Shown: one piece after another, positions 8,231 to 17,300 of the stretch | Layout: each line of letters starts with the position of its first letter | How positions within the stretch are numbered: position 1 is the stretch's first letter | Origin: Balneolia bacterium | Lineage (GTDB): Bacteria > Bacteroidota > Rhodothermia > Balneolales > Cyclonatronaceae | Reading direction: 5' to 3' | Length of the DNA stretch: 64,000 bases | Assembly (NCBI GenBank): GCA_022565795.1 | Contig: JAIUMA010000003.1 | Span: forward strand, 1 to 64,000 | The notes under the pieces: model-generated | Databases searched by the model: none | Told to the model about the DNA's origin: nothing | What the model saw: only the letters and a program-made list of their open reading frames with translations | Made by a program: the position numbers and the translations under genes

Positions 8231-8293
8231 GGACGCAGATTCGCGCATAACCTGTCCCGATTTTTCGGGATTATGCCGCGGATTAACGCAAAG
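8231..8293 (+). repeat. GGACGCAGA repeat, copy 2, abutting a stop codon
   Basis: It starts on the first base after the TGA of the phosphatidyltransferase (GGACGCAGATTCGCGCATAA), contains the hairpin TGTCCCGATTTTTCGGGA, and ends in the 25-bp core (8269-8293) identical to 5326-5350. Compared with copy 1 the central hairpin differs in length and sequence. Confidence 0.72.
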
Positions 8294-8424
8294 GATTATT
8301 GCGGAGTCGTTATTGAAATCTGAAAAGATCAGTCTCTCAAAAACTACCCATACTCCTGAGAGGCTCATTGTTTATGAGGAATATAAGGGTGAAGACATTT
8401 GGATTGGTAGCCAACCCAAAGCAA

Positions 8425-8525
8425 GCCCGAAGGATCCCCCAATAGGGGCACGCAGTAGGGTAGAGTCAACCAAAAAAGATCGCCTCCGATAAAGGAGTTG
8501 CCAAATAAGGGGAGATCCTTCGGGC
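8425..8525. repeat. Long inverted-repeat element with GCCCGAAGGATC ends
   Basis: Perfect 12-bp ends GCCCGAAGGATC (8425-8436) and GATCCTTCGGGC (8514-8525) enclose 77 bp that include a short inner hairpin (CCCCAATAGGGG, 8437-8448). There is no open frame. It resembles a miniature palindromic repeat; a very small non-autonomous mobile element is possible but unproven. Confidence 0.55.
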
Positions 8526-8641
8526 ATGCTTACTTTTTAATAAATGATAAATCGTTATTTAGTCTTGTAATTATCCAGGAGAGCCTGCCGCTCAGGAGTC
8601 TTAGCTCTTTAATAACTATACAATAACACCCCAAAACAAAA

Positions 8642-8688
8642 AAGCCACCGGTTCTGGAAAGTTCATCCCGAAACGGTGGCTTTTTTTA
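8642..8688. terminator. Bidirectional intrinsic terminator
   Basis: Arms AAGCCACCG (8642-8650) and CGGTGGCTT (8674-8682) are followed by T7 on the plus strand and preceded by an A-rich run that gives a U tract on the minus strand. It could end transcription of the amidohydrolase operon coming from the right. Confidence 0.75.
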
Positions 8689-8733
8689 TGATTCAGATGC
8701 CAGAGCTTTCATCCGGCATCATTCAATATGTTT

Positions 8734-8759
8734 AACTGTCAACTGTCAACTGTCAACTG
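8734..8759. repeat. 7-bp tandem repeat (AACTGTC)
   Basis: AACTGTC occurs three times in succession, followed by AACTGC, immediately 3' of the second amidohydrolase gene (minus strand). It is a simple-sequence repeat with no evident function. Confidence 0.7.
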
Positions 8760-8760
8760 C

Positions 8761-10125
8761 TCATTGTGCACTGCGTTGATCGACTTTCTCGCGGTACTTT
8801 TCATAGAACTGGCGATGCATATCCATCATATCGCTTTTGCGGCCCTGAACGTACACCTGCTCGACCTGAGTGCTGTACTCAATAGGATTGCCGGTTGTGA
8901 TCATCAGGGTGGCGTCTTTGCCTGCCTCCAGCGTTCCGATCCGGTCGTTCAGGCCAAGAATTTCCGCTGGCGTAGTCATTACCGAACGAAGGGCCACATC
9001 AACCGGAAGTCCGTAAGCAACTGCTGCACCTGCTTCGTATGGGAGACGGTTGGCGTTGGCCGCGCCGTTACCACCGGCAATAGCAAAGGTTACGCCGGCT
9101 TCATGCAGACGGGCCGGGAGCGAGTAGATATGGTCATACGCTTCCCAGTTGCGGAAGGGTGATGTAAGCACGGTGGTTAAAATCACCGGTACGTCCTTTT
9201 CTACCAGGTGATCAGCAATGAGGTGCGCATCAACGCCGCCAAGAATGATGATGCGAACTTCTTCTTCTTCAGCCCAGGTGATGGCGTCCTGAATCTGACG
9301 TACCTGATTGGCGTTTACCACAACCGGACGATCGCCTTCAAAAACGGGAATCATGGCTTCCCAGCGCGAGTCGAAGTCGTGGTGTTGCGCATCACCATTT
9401 TGCATAGCCTCACGGGCCTTCATGTAGGCGCGGGCGTCGGCAAATACGCTGCGAAGCTCACGGATCTGCTCGGCATAACGGTTCTGATTTCCGCTTCCCG
9501 GCCAGTTGATGACCATTCCAACGCCGGATTTGAGCGTCATTTCATCCCATGCCCAGCCGTCCATTTTCATGGCTGCAGACTGACCCGAAACAATGCCGCC
9601 TCCGGGTGTGGTCACAGAGGTCAGAATCCCGGCTGAGCGGGCTATTCCAATATGGCGGCTTTCCGGGTTGAACGCCCGCTCCACCATCACGTTCGGGTTA
9701 ACCGGTCCCTGTTCGTTTACATCGACGGTCATGTCTACAGCGCCGATTTCGAAAATACCCATGTTCGACCAGGCGTCGATCAGGCCGGGATAGATGTGCT
9801 TCCCGCTAACGTCCTCAACCTCAGCTCCGGAAGGAATCTGAACGTTTGTTCCGATAGCCGTAATAACGCCGTCTTCGAAAAGAATGGTGCCGCCTTCAAT
9901 GGTCTCGCCAGCCATGGTGTGAATGGTGCCACCGGTGAGGGCTACAGGCGCTGACTGAACCGGAGCCGGCGTTTGAGCCAGCGCTTCAGTCGCAGCTCCG
10001 AAGCTCATCATTCCGGCAAACAGTGCGGCAATGATTGTACTAAGTATAGTTTTCATAGGGTTTCTGAATTTCAGAGTGGATGCATCAATCATTCCTGTTC
10101 GGGAGGTTCTAATGTGATTTTTCAT
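8761..10125 (-). CDS. Secreted amidohydrolase-like protein, degenerate metal site
   Basis: The protein of up to 454 residues has the layout of an imidazolonepropionase-like amidohydrolase: small N-terminal beta domain, TIM barrel, and the C-terminal signature LGLNDRIGTLEAGKDATLMI. The usual HxH after the first strand is replaced (GLIDAWSN), and the late Asp region reads AGGNGAANANRL, so canonical metal ligands are missing. Classical hydrolase activity is therefore doubtful. A Shine-Dalgarno match (GGAGGA, 10132-10137) supports the start at 10125, but the signal peptide really begins at the in-frame ATG at 10056 (MKTILSTIIAALFAG). The gene lies 2 bp after a larger amidohydrolase and is surely co-transcribed with it. 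Confidence 0.85.
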   Translation of the reverse strand: MKNHIRTSRTGMIDASTLKFRNPMKTILSTIIAALFAGMMSFGAATEALAQTPAPVQSAPVALTGGTIHTMAGETIEGGTILFEDGVITAIGTNVQIPSGAEVEDVSGKHIYPGLIDAWSNMGIFEIGAVDMTVDVNEQGPVNPNVMVERAFNPESRHIGIARSAGILTSVTTPGGGIVSGQSAAMKMDGWAWDEMTLKSGVGMVINWPGSGNQNRYAEQIRELRSVFADARAYMKAREAMQNGDAQHHDFDSRWEAMIPVFEGDRPVVVNANQVRQIQDAITWAEEEEVRIIILGGVDAHLIADHLVEKDVPVILTTVLTSPFRNWEAYDHIYSLPARLHEAGVTFAIAGGNGAANANRLPYEAGAAVAYGLPVDVALRSVMTTPAEILGLNDRIGTLEAGKDATLMITTGNPIEYSTQVEQVYVQGRKSDMMDMHRQFYEKYREKVDQRSAQ

Positions 10126-10127
10126 GA

Positions 10128-13088
10128 TTAGTCCTCCAGAATGCGTTGAATCAGGGCGGCGCGCTCAGCTTCCACATTACGGCGAAGCATAGCGTCTTCC
10201 TCCAGGTCGAAATACTTGCGACCGTCTACCCAGGTTTGCTCAGCAATGGTAAACGTCGACAACGGATCACCACTCCAGATTACGAAGTCGGCGTCTTTGC
10301 CCGATTCGAGCGAGCCGACGCGATCATCGATTCCAAGAAGCTGTGCCGTTGCGCTTGTTATCATCGACATGGCTACTTCCGGCTCCACGCCTGCGCGCAC
10401 CATTTTTGCGGCTTCCCAGTTCATACGGGTGGCGATCTGGCTGTTATCGGAGTGTAGCGAAGTTACTACGCCGGCCTCATGAAGGAGTCGCGCGTTGTAC
10501 ACCGTGGCGTCATACGCCTCAATCTTGAAGGACGACCAGTCTGACCATACTACGGCACCTGCTCCGTGCTCGGCCAGCTCGGGAGCAACTTTGTAGGCTT
10601 CAACGCCGTGGTGGAACGCTTTAACGGTGAAGTCGAACTCTTCGGCCAGTCGCATCAGCATCAGGATTTCGTCCTGACGATAGCTGTGGGACTGCACCAG
10701 TATGTCGCCGTTAAGAATGTCAACCAGCGCGTCGAGGCGAAGGTCGCGGCGGGGTGGGATGCCTTCACCGGTACGCTCCCAGGCAGCCCAGCGCGCTTCG
10801 TAGTCGCGGGCCATACGGAATCTGTCGGCGATAATTTGCTCAACGCCCATTCGGGTATCCGGGTAGCGGTTGGAACCCACTCGCTTCGGGTTTTCACCAA
10901 GGGCAAACTTGATGGTACGAGGCGCATCTTCGAGCATGATGTCATCAGACAGCGCGCCCCATCTCATTTTTACAAAGACATTCTGGCCGCCAATGGCGTT
11001 GGCAGATCCGTGCATTACATGGGCTGTGGTAAGGCCGCCGGCAAGCTGACGGTACATCCAGATGTTGTTGATGTTCAGCACATCACCCATACGCACCTCA
11101 GCGGTGATGGCGTTGCCAACTTCATTAACGCCGGTCACGCCGGAGTGAAGGTGGGCGTCGATAAGTCCGGGAGTTACGTGTTTGCCGGTTCCGTCAATTT
11201 CGACCATGTTGCGGCGTGATCGAAGATCCTGACCCACTTCAACAACGCGTCCTTCTTCAATGTAGAGATCAGCGTTTTCGAGTATACCGTCGGGGCCCAT
11301 CGTCCAGATGGTAGCGTTACGCACCATAATCCGGCGCGGCTGCTCGGGCAGAGCCTCACGGCCAAATTCCATATTCGGGCGAAGTTCGGCGAGCTCAAGA
11401 TCTCTTGAAGGCACGCTACGCTCACGTGGTTCGGACTCTTCCGCCGTGCTTACGCGCGATCCGCTCCACTGGATCCGCTCACCCTCACCAATCTCGGCCC
11501 AGCCGTATAGCTGCTCGCCGGAAATAGTAGCCGTTAAGCGAACAATCCCGTTTATGTTGAGATCGCTTCCGTCAAAGTCAGCGCGGATTCTGCGTGATTC
11601 GTCGTGGAAAGCAGCAGACTTAAGCTCAATCTCAGAGTCGTTTATGGTGATAGCACCCGAGAGTCGGTTTCCCTGACGCTTGATTTCGATAACACCGTCG
11701 ATCTGTCCGTTAGCAGATGCGATTTCCCACTCGCCGCGCGGATCGATAGCGTCCTCACGATTGATGCTGTAGTGATGGCCGTCTACCCACATGTCGATAA
11801 TGCGGTTTCCGTATTCGAATACATCACCGCTGGCTATAATAAAGCTGGCTGATTTACCGGCCGACAGGCTGCCGTGCGTATTGTCGATGCCGAGAAGTCC
11901 GGCAGGCGTGGTTGTAAGTGCGGCCAAGGCAGCGTCTTTGCTGAGCCCAAGCTCTATAGCTTTGCGAAGATTACCAAGGAAATCGCCTGTGCTGTCAAGG
12001 CCGTCTGTGGTGAGGGCAAATCGGACGCCGGCATTGGCAAGGCGCGCCGGATTTTCAGGAGCAAGATACCAGTGGCGGAGGGAGGCCAGGTCGCGGTTCA
12101 GGGCGTCTTCGGGAGAATCCACGTCCGGTTTATCCGGAAAGTTAATTGGAAGAATCAGAGGCACATCCGAGCCTGAAAGCACATCAAGAACTCTGTATTC
12201 ATGGCCATTACCCCGAATCCAGGGGGTGATGGAAAACTCATCGGTGAAACGCATCGCACGCAGGATTTCCTCATCAGTACGGGTTTCGAAGAGCAAAGGC
12301 TGAGAACCGTCTACCACATTATGAAGTGCGGCCAGCATAGCATTGTATTCAGGTCTTTGGAGTCCTGATGGATTAGCATTGTAAACGGACTGCGCGTTTT
12401 TGTACCAGTCGGCATCATATAATGTCTGGCGGATAAGCGCTATGGCTCCAATGGGTGAAGTGGGGTAGGAAAAGCCAAACTGATTGCTGCGTATTAGCGA
12501 AACGGACTGTGCGACTTCGGAGCGTATCACCCTGTCTGTAACTGTGCCGTCACGAAGGCTGATCACAGCCGTTTGACCGCGAAAAATTCCCAGTGACGGA
12601 ACCGACATTACCGCTGCGAAACCCTGAGAACGAAGGGCGGAGCTTCCGTCGTCTTCGGTTTTATACTCCTGTTCTGCCCGAAGATGTGCCCGAAGCTGTG
12701 CGTTCCATGATTGCGATCCGCGGTCGAGCTCAACGCGCGGGTCCTGCATACCGGCACCCGAGTGCGCATCAATAAAGCCGGGATAAATGGTTTTGCCTTC
12801 CATATCCCAAACGCGTGCATCGGCCGGAACCCGCGCATTGCGACCAACGGCCTCGATAACACCGTTGCGGATTACGAGTGTCGCGTTTTCTATCGACCGA
12901 CCGGGTTCGGTTACAATCGTTGCGTTGGTAAAGGCGTGCACGTTGGGTGTGTTAACCCTCATGCCATCGGTTGGTGATGTCTGAGACTGTGCCGTAGCAA
13001 ATACGGGCAGAAGCATCATACAGCACAAAGCCAAGAGGAGGCTGAACACACGTGCCTTTACAGGCATGCGGTAGCATGTATTTTTCAT
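10128..13088 (-). CDS. Secreted tandem amidohydrolase fusion
   Basis: About 986 residues: a signal peptide (ending near FATAQS), amidohydrolase-like module 1, a beta-rich linker of about 100 residues (about 11.45-11.75 kb), and amidohydrolase module 2. Module 2 keeps the metal motif DAHLH, later His residues (VQSHSY, FHHGVE) and the final Asp in LHSDNS, so it should be catalytic. Module 1 has DAHSG in place of HxH but keeps TTDG, suggesting decay. The substrate is unknown; such proteins are usually annotated as imidazolonepropionase- or dipeptidase-like. The ATG at 13088 puts the signal peptide near the start; 13121 is an alternative. It forms an operon with the 454-residue paralogue. Confidence 0.88.
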   Translation of the reverse strand: MKNTCYRMPVKARVFSLLLALCCMMLLPVFATAQSQTSPTDGMRVNTPNVHAFTNATIVTEPGRSIENATLVIRNGVIEAVGRNARVPADARVWDMEGKTIYPGFIDAHSGAGMQDPRVELDRGSQSWNAQLRAHLRAEQEYKTEDDGSSALRSQGFAAVMSVPSLGIFRGQTAVISLRDGTVTDRVIRSEVAQSVSLIRSNQFGFSYPTSPIGAIALIRQTLYDADWYKNAQSVYNANPSGLQRPEYNAMLAALHNVVDGSQPLLFETRTDEEILRAMRFTDEFSITPWIRGNGHEYRVLDVLSGSDVPLILPINFPDKPDVDSPEDALNRDLASLRHWYLAPENPARLANAGVRFALTTDGLDSTGDFLGNLRKAIELGLSKDAALAALTTTPAGLLGIDNTHGSLSAGKSASFIIASGDVFEYGNRIIDMWVDGHHYSINREDAIDPRGEWEIASANGQIDGVIEIKRQGNRLSGAITINDSEIELKSAAFHDESRRIRADFDGSDLNINGIVRLTATISGEQLYGWAEIGEGERIQWSGSRVSTAEESEPRERSVPSRDLELAELRPNMEFGREALPEQPRRIMVRNATIWTMGPDGILENADLYIEEGRVVEVGQDLRSRRNMVEIDGTGKHVTPGLIDAHLHSGVTGVNEVGNAITAEVRMGDVLNINNIWMYRQLAGGLTTAHVMHGSANAIGGQNVFVKMRWGALSDDIMLEDAPRTIKFALGENPKRVGSNRYPDTRMGVEQIIADRFRMARDYEARWAAWERTGEGIPPRRDLRLDALVDILNGDILVQSHSYRQDEILMLMRLAEEFDFTVKAFHHGVEAYKVAPELAEHGAGAVVWSDWSSFKIEAYDATVYNARLLHEAGVVTSLHSDNSQIATRMNWEAAKMVRAGVEPEVAMSMITSATAQLLGIDDRVGSLESGKDADFVIWSGDPLSTFTIAEQTWVDGRKYFDLEEDAMLRRNVEAERAALIQRILED

Positions 13089-13364
13089 AGAGCTTGTTAT
13101 GTTTGAGTTATCAGGTTGCATTCAAAAGCTGCGGCTATTCTCGGCCCGGCAAGTGCTCAGGCGCTAAAAATCATACCCCGTTCATGGCTGAGAAGAAAAG
13201 CAAGGCAGCAGTTAGTTGATTCGATTCATGAATATAATAGCTGAAGTCGGGCGGGGTGGATAAAAAATGTAAATGAAACGCGAAGCATTACGGTAATACT
13301 GGCTTAACATTCAGTTAATACTATTGGGCTGAAAAATTACCAATCCTTCACCGAATGAATTACC

Positions 13365-14258
13365 ATGCTTTTAGACAGCAAGCCTTACCCTGTTATCCTT
13401 CTATTACTTGTTTTGGTATCATGCTCCGCACCGGAAAGAGAGACGGATCAGATCACAAATGAAGTTCTAGCTCCAGTCACAGCCTTTTCCATATCGGACT
13501 TTTCGTTTACTGGTCAGGTTTTGGACATATCCGGTGAAACTGATAATGCCCGTGCCACAACGTGGAATCCGGATGGAAGCAGGATGTTCATTACCGGCAG
13601 ATATTCCGAAAATGTGGTAGCGTATGATATGGTCGAACCATGGGATATAACAACTGCTTCGTACGCCGGTGAATACAAGTTTGAGGAAACCTTTAGCGAA
13701 AGTACCGGACTTTCAGTTGGTCACGGGTTATTTATACGCGAGGATGGTTCACGAATGTGGGTGTTCAACCGGACAGAAATACGTCATTATGATTTATTAG
13801 AGCCATGGAACCTCGAAACAGCATCCTTCACACAGCTTCGCGATTTGTCGGATTTTGTGCAGCGAGGTCATGATTTCGACTTCAAAGAAGACGGTACCGT
13901 ACTTTTTATAGATGATAGAAACGCGCAGGCTGTACATCAGATGATCCTGGAAACGCCGTGGGATATCGCAACGGCTTCACACGTCTTCACCCTCGATATA
14001 AGTGATGTAGAGCAGGAAGTTCGGGGTCTTGAGGTAATTCTGGATGGTACCATTATGCTGCTACTCGATACCGTGCGACATGAAGTGCTTCAGTATGAGC
14101 TAAGCGAACCATGGAATTTATCTACTGCTGTACTTCATAACTATCTTGATGTAAGTGACCAAACAAAAGATCCGAGAGGTATAAGCATTAGTACGGATTT
14201 AAGCACCGTTTTCATAACCGGAAGAAATGAGCAGGAAGTTTACACCTTCCGGAGGTAG
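13365..14258 (+). CDS. Lipoprotein with PWDIxTAS beta-propeller-like repeats
   Basis: The 297-residue protein begins with a lipoprotein signal peptide (LLLLVLVSC, Cys near residue 20). The mature part has four copies of a motif EPWD/N-I/L-x-TAS, near residues 91, 146, 198 and 248, spaced 50-55 residues. Each is preceded by DG-S/T and F-x-x-x-R-type strands, as in beta-propeller blades. This motif is met in uncharacterised repeat proteins of marine bacteria and phages; no function is known. It lies 122 bp upstream of, and co-directional with, the giant PAS kinase, so it could be a periplasmic accessory, but the kinase has no membrane segment. Confidence 0.8.
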   Translation: MLLDSKPYPVILLLLVLVSCSAPERETDQITNEVLAPVTAFSISDFSFTGQVLDISGETDNARATTWNPDGSRMFITGRYSENVVAYDMVEPWDITTASYAGEYKFEETFSESTGLSVGHGLFIREDGSRMWVFNRTEIRHYDLLEPWNLETASFTQLRDLSDFVQRGHDFDFKEDGTVLFIDDRNAQAVHQMILETPWDIATASHVFTLDISDVEQEVRGLEVILDGTIMLLLDTVRHEVLQYELSEPWNLSTAVLHNYLDVSDQTKDPRGISISTDLSTVFITGRNEQEVYTFRR

Positions 14259-14380
14259 CTTCGTAGCCAACAAATGACAGTGCGGCAGATTATTTGTAGC
14301 TGATAATACTTGTTTTATTAGATCGATTTCAGTTGTACATTTACCGTATATAACTGGATTGTAATTCAAGGGATCAATAT

Positions 14381-17300
14381 ATGGGCAAGAAAAAAATTGC
14401 TTCATCGGCGGATAATCGACAGACTGTTTTTTTAGAGCATTTCGAGTCTATTGCCAAAGCAGGCGCTTGGGAGATAGATTTGGAAACAAATGAAGTCTAT
14501 TGGTCCCGTGGTGTGCATCACATGCTGGGTATTAATCCGGATGATTTTATACTTAATTACGACTCGGCAGTTGCGCATATTCATCCCGAAGACAGACAGC
14601 GTTCACTTGATAACTTCAAGAACGTTATTGAGAACAAAGTTCCGTACGATATACAGAAGCGGCTTCTGACTACCAGCGGTAAGGATGTTTTCGTACGGTC
14701 AAGAGCTGAGGTCATTTATGATGCCGAAGGCAAACCGGAACGGCTTGTCGGCATATTTTCCGACATATCAGATCTGATTGAAGCCCGAAAAAAATACGAA
14801 GACGCACAGGAAGCAACCAAAAGTCTGATAGAAAATCTGGACGGAATTTTCTGGGAAGCCGATGCACAGACTATTCAGTTTTCTTACGTAAGCCCCCAGT
14901 CTGAAGCGATTACCGGCTATGCACCTGAAGAGTGGATCGATGACCCCGATTTTTGGGAAAAACATCTGCATCCCGAAGAGAGGGAGGAGATCTTCAGCTA
15001 TTGCAGCGCAGAAACAAAGCTGATGCGGGATCATACGTTCGACTACCGCTTCAGACATAAAGATGGTCATTATATATGGTTGCATGACCGCACCAAGGTA
15101 GTGCTTAAAGACGGAGCGCCGTATAAGCTCACCGGTATGATGGTAGATATATCCTATGAAAAGGAGTTGTCCCAGGCATTAGAGCAGGAGAGCAAGCTTA
15201 ATGAAGTTCTGATCAAAACACTGCCAAGCCTGTTTTATCTGTTCGATGAAGAAGGAAATCATCTGCTTTGGAACGAGAAGCTGGAAGAAATAACAGGCTA
15301 CACTGCGGAAGAAATTAAGAAAATTAAGCCGCTTGATATGTATGAAGGCGAAGACCGGGAGCGAATTGCAAAACATATCGATATAGCGCTGCGGGAGGGG
15401 TTTACGCAAGTTGAAGGGCAGCTCATCACCAAGTCAGGGAAAAAGGTGCCTCTGTTTTTTACGGCAGCTACTACTGTATACCAAGGTAAGAAATGCATAT
15501 TTGGAAGCGGTATAGATATCTCCGCTATCAGGGAGGCTGAGCTTAAGCTTCGGCAGAGCGAGCAGAAGCTGCAAGCGCTGGTTAGCGAAGGCTCAGACAT
15601 GATTAGCATACAAAATGAGAAAGGGGAGTATCTGTTTATCAGTCCGAACCACGAAAGAATTACAGGAAAGCCGGGACATGAGCTGATTGGGGCCAAGCCG
15701 CTTGACTTTATTCATTCTGAAGATGTAGAGCGGATTAGCGCAGACTTTAGGCGTGCGGTAGAGGGAGAAAGGGTGAAAACAGATCCGTATAGAATTAAGA
15801 CCAGAACGGGCAAGTGGGTCTGGCTGCAGAGCACGGCTACGAACTTAACGCACGATCCAGCTATTGGCGGTATTGTCGTGAAGACGACCGATATTACATC
15901 GCTCATGCTTTCCCGTATGGAAGCAGAGCAGAAGAAGCAGGAGCTTCAGTATATCCTGGATTACTCACTCGACGTGATTTGTACCATAGATGCCGAAGGC
16001 AATTTTATAAGCGTAAGTGCGGCAAGTCTTCAGATGTGGGGTTACGAACCCGATGAACTCGAAGGCAAGTCTTACATCGAATTTGTTTGTGAAGAGGATC
16101 GGAAAAAAACGCTTGATGTAGCCGGCCGGATAATGTCCGGCGAAGAGTATACCAATTTTGAAAACCGCTATATGCATAAAAACGGATCAATTGTTCCGGT
16201 CATATGGTCGGCCCACTGGAACAAAGAGCTGAATCAGATGCATTGCGTGGGCAGGGATGCATCGGCCATTAAAAAAGCGGAACAGACAATTCGTGAAAGC
16301 GAAGCCCGCTACCGTGGATTGTATGAGTCTCAGACGAATTTTGTAATTCGTACAGACATCTTCGGAAAGTTCACCTACATGAACAAGAAGTACGCCCGGG
16401 TAATGGGGTTGCCCTCAAAGGTCGATGAGTTGAAAAATCATAATGTGATGGAGTCCATTTGTGAGTATCATCACGAGCGCGTACGAAAAGTGGTGGACGA
16501 CTGCATCGCTGAACCGGGTAAGGTGATTAAAGTCACCATGGATAAATATAACTCAGGGAAAGAGGTCATCCACACGACCTGGGACTTTGTCTGTATCGCA
16601 GATCAGTCGGGCAAGCCAACGGAGTTGCAGTGTGTCGGAAATGATATAACTGAGCAAATCAGGTTTGAACAAGAGCTTCTGAGAAGCAATGAGCGTTTTG
16701 AAGAACTGAATAAGGCCAGTTCCGAGAGTATTTATGAGTTTGACCCGTTATCTGAAGAGTTTTTTCTTGGGGACGGCTTCGAACGTAATTTTGGAATATC
16801 GGCCGACGATGGTTTTAACCAGTTTGCTAACATTTTTCAGCTAATTCATCCCGACGACAGGGATCGGGTAAGACTATCCTTTACCAATTGTTTGGAAAAT
16901 CCAGACCAGTATAAGTTCTCGACTACATACCGCTTTCGCAAAACTAACGGAGAATATGCGCGAGTAACAGACAGAAACGTAATCTTAAGAGACGAGGACG
17001 GAAAGCCTGTAAGGATAATTGGTTCCCTTCAGGATGTAACAACGTCCTATTTCTTTGAAAAGATAAATGAGGCAGAGACAGAATTGCTTCGCAAATCTAT
17101 GAAGCAAGATGTGGATATAGTCGAAGTATTGAGTGAGTATCTGCTTCAGTTAGAGGATTTATATCCTGGTATGAAGGCATCAATAATGAGACTCGAACAG
17201 GGAAAATGGTTGTATCCGGAGGTAGCCCCGTCACTACCAGCGGCTTACATAGAGTATTTGTACGGTTTTGAAATAGGTGATAACAGAGGGTCTTGCGGCA

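Larger units (their letters stand above)
8231..8760. other. Gene-free region with repeats and a terminator
   Basis: About 530 bp without a credible gene. It contains the GGACGCAGA repeat (8231-8293), a small hairpin (AGTCTCTCA / TGAGAGGCT, about 8331-8364), a long inverted-repeat element (8425-8525), a bidirectional terminator (8642-8688) and a 7-bp tandem repeat (8734-8759). Confidence 0.6.

Noticed and set aside
10566-11219. 217-codon plus-strand frame inside the amidohydrolase fusion
   Set aside because: It is antisense to conserved catalytic motifs of module 2 and carries no motif of its own.
13290-13320. ATTACGGTAAT near-palindrome in the divergent amidohydrolase/lipoprotein spacer
   Set aside because: Short and imperfect; expected by chance at this composition.
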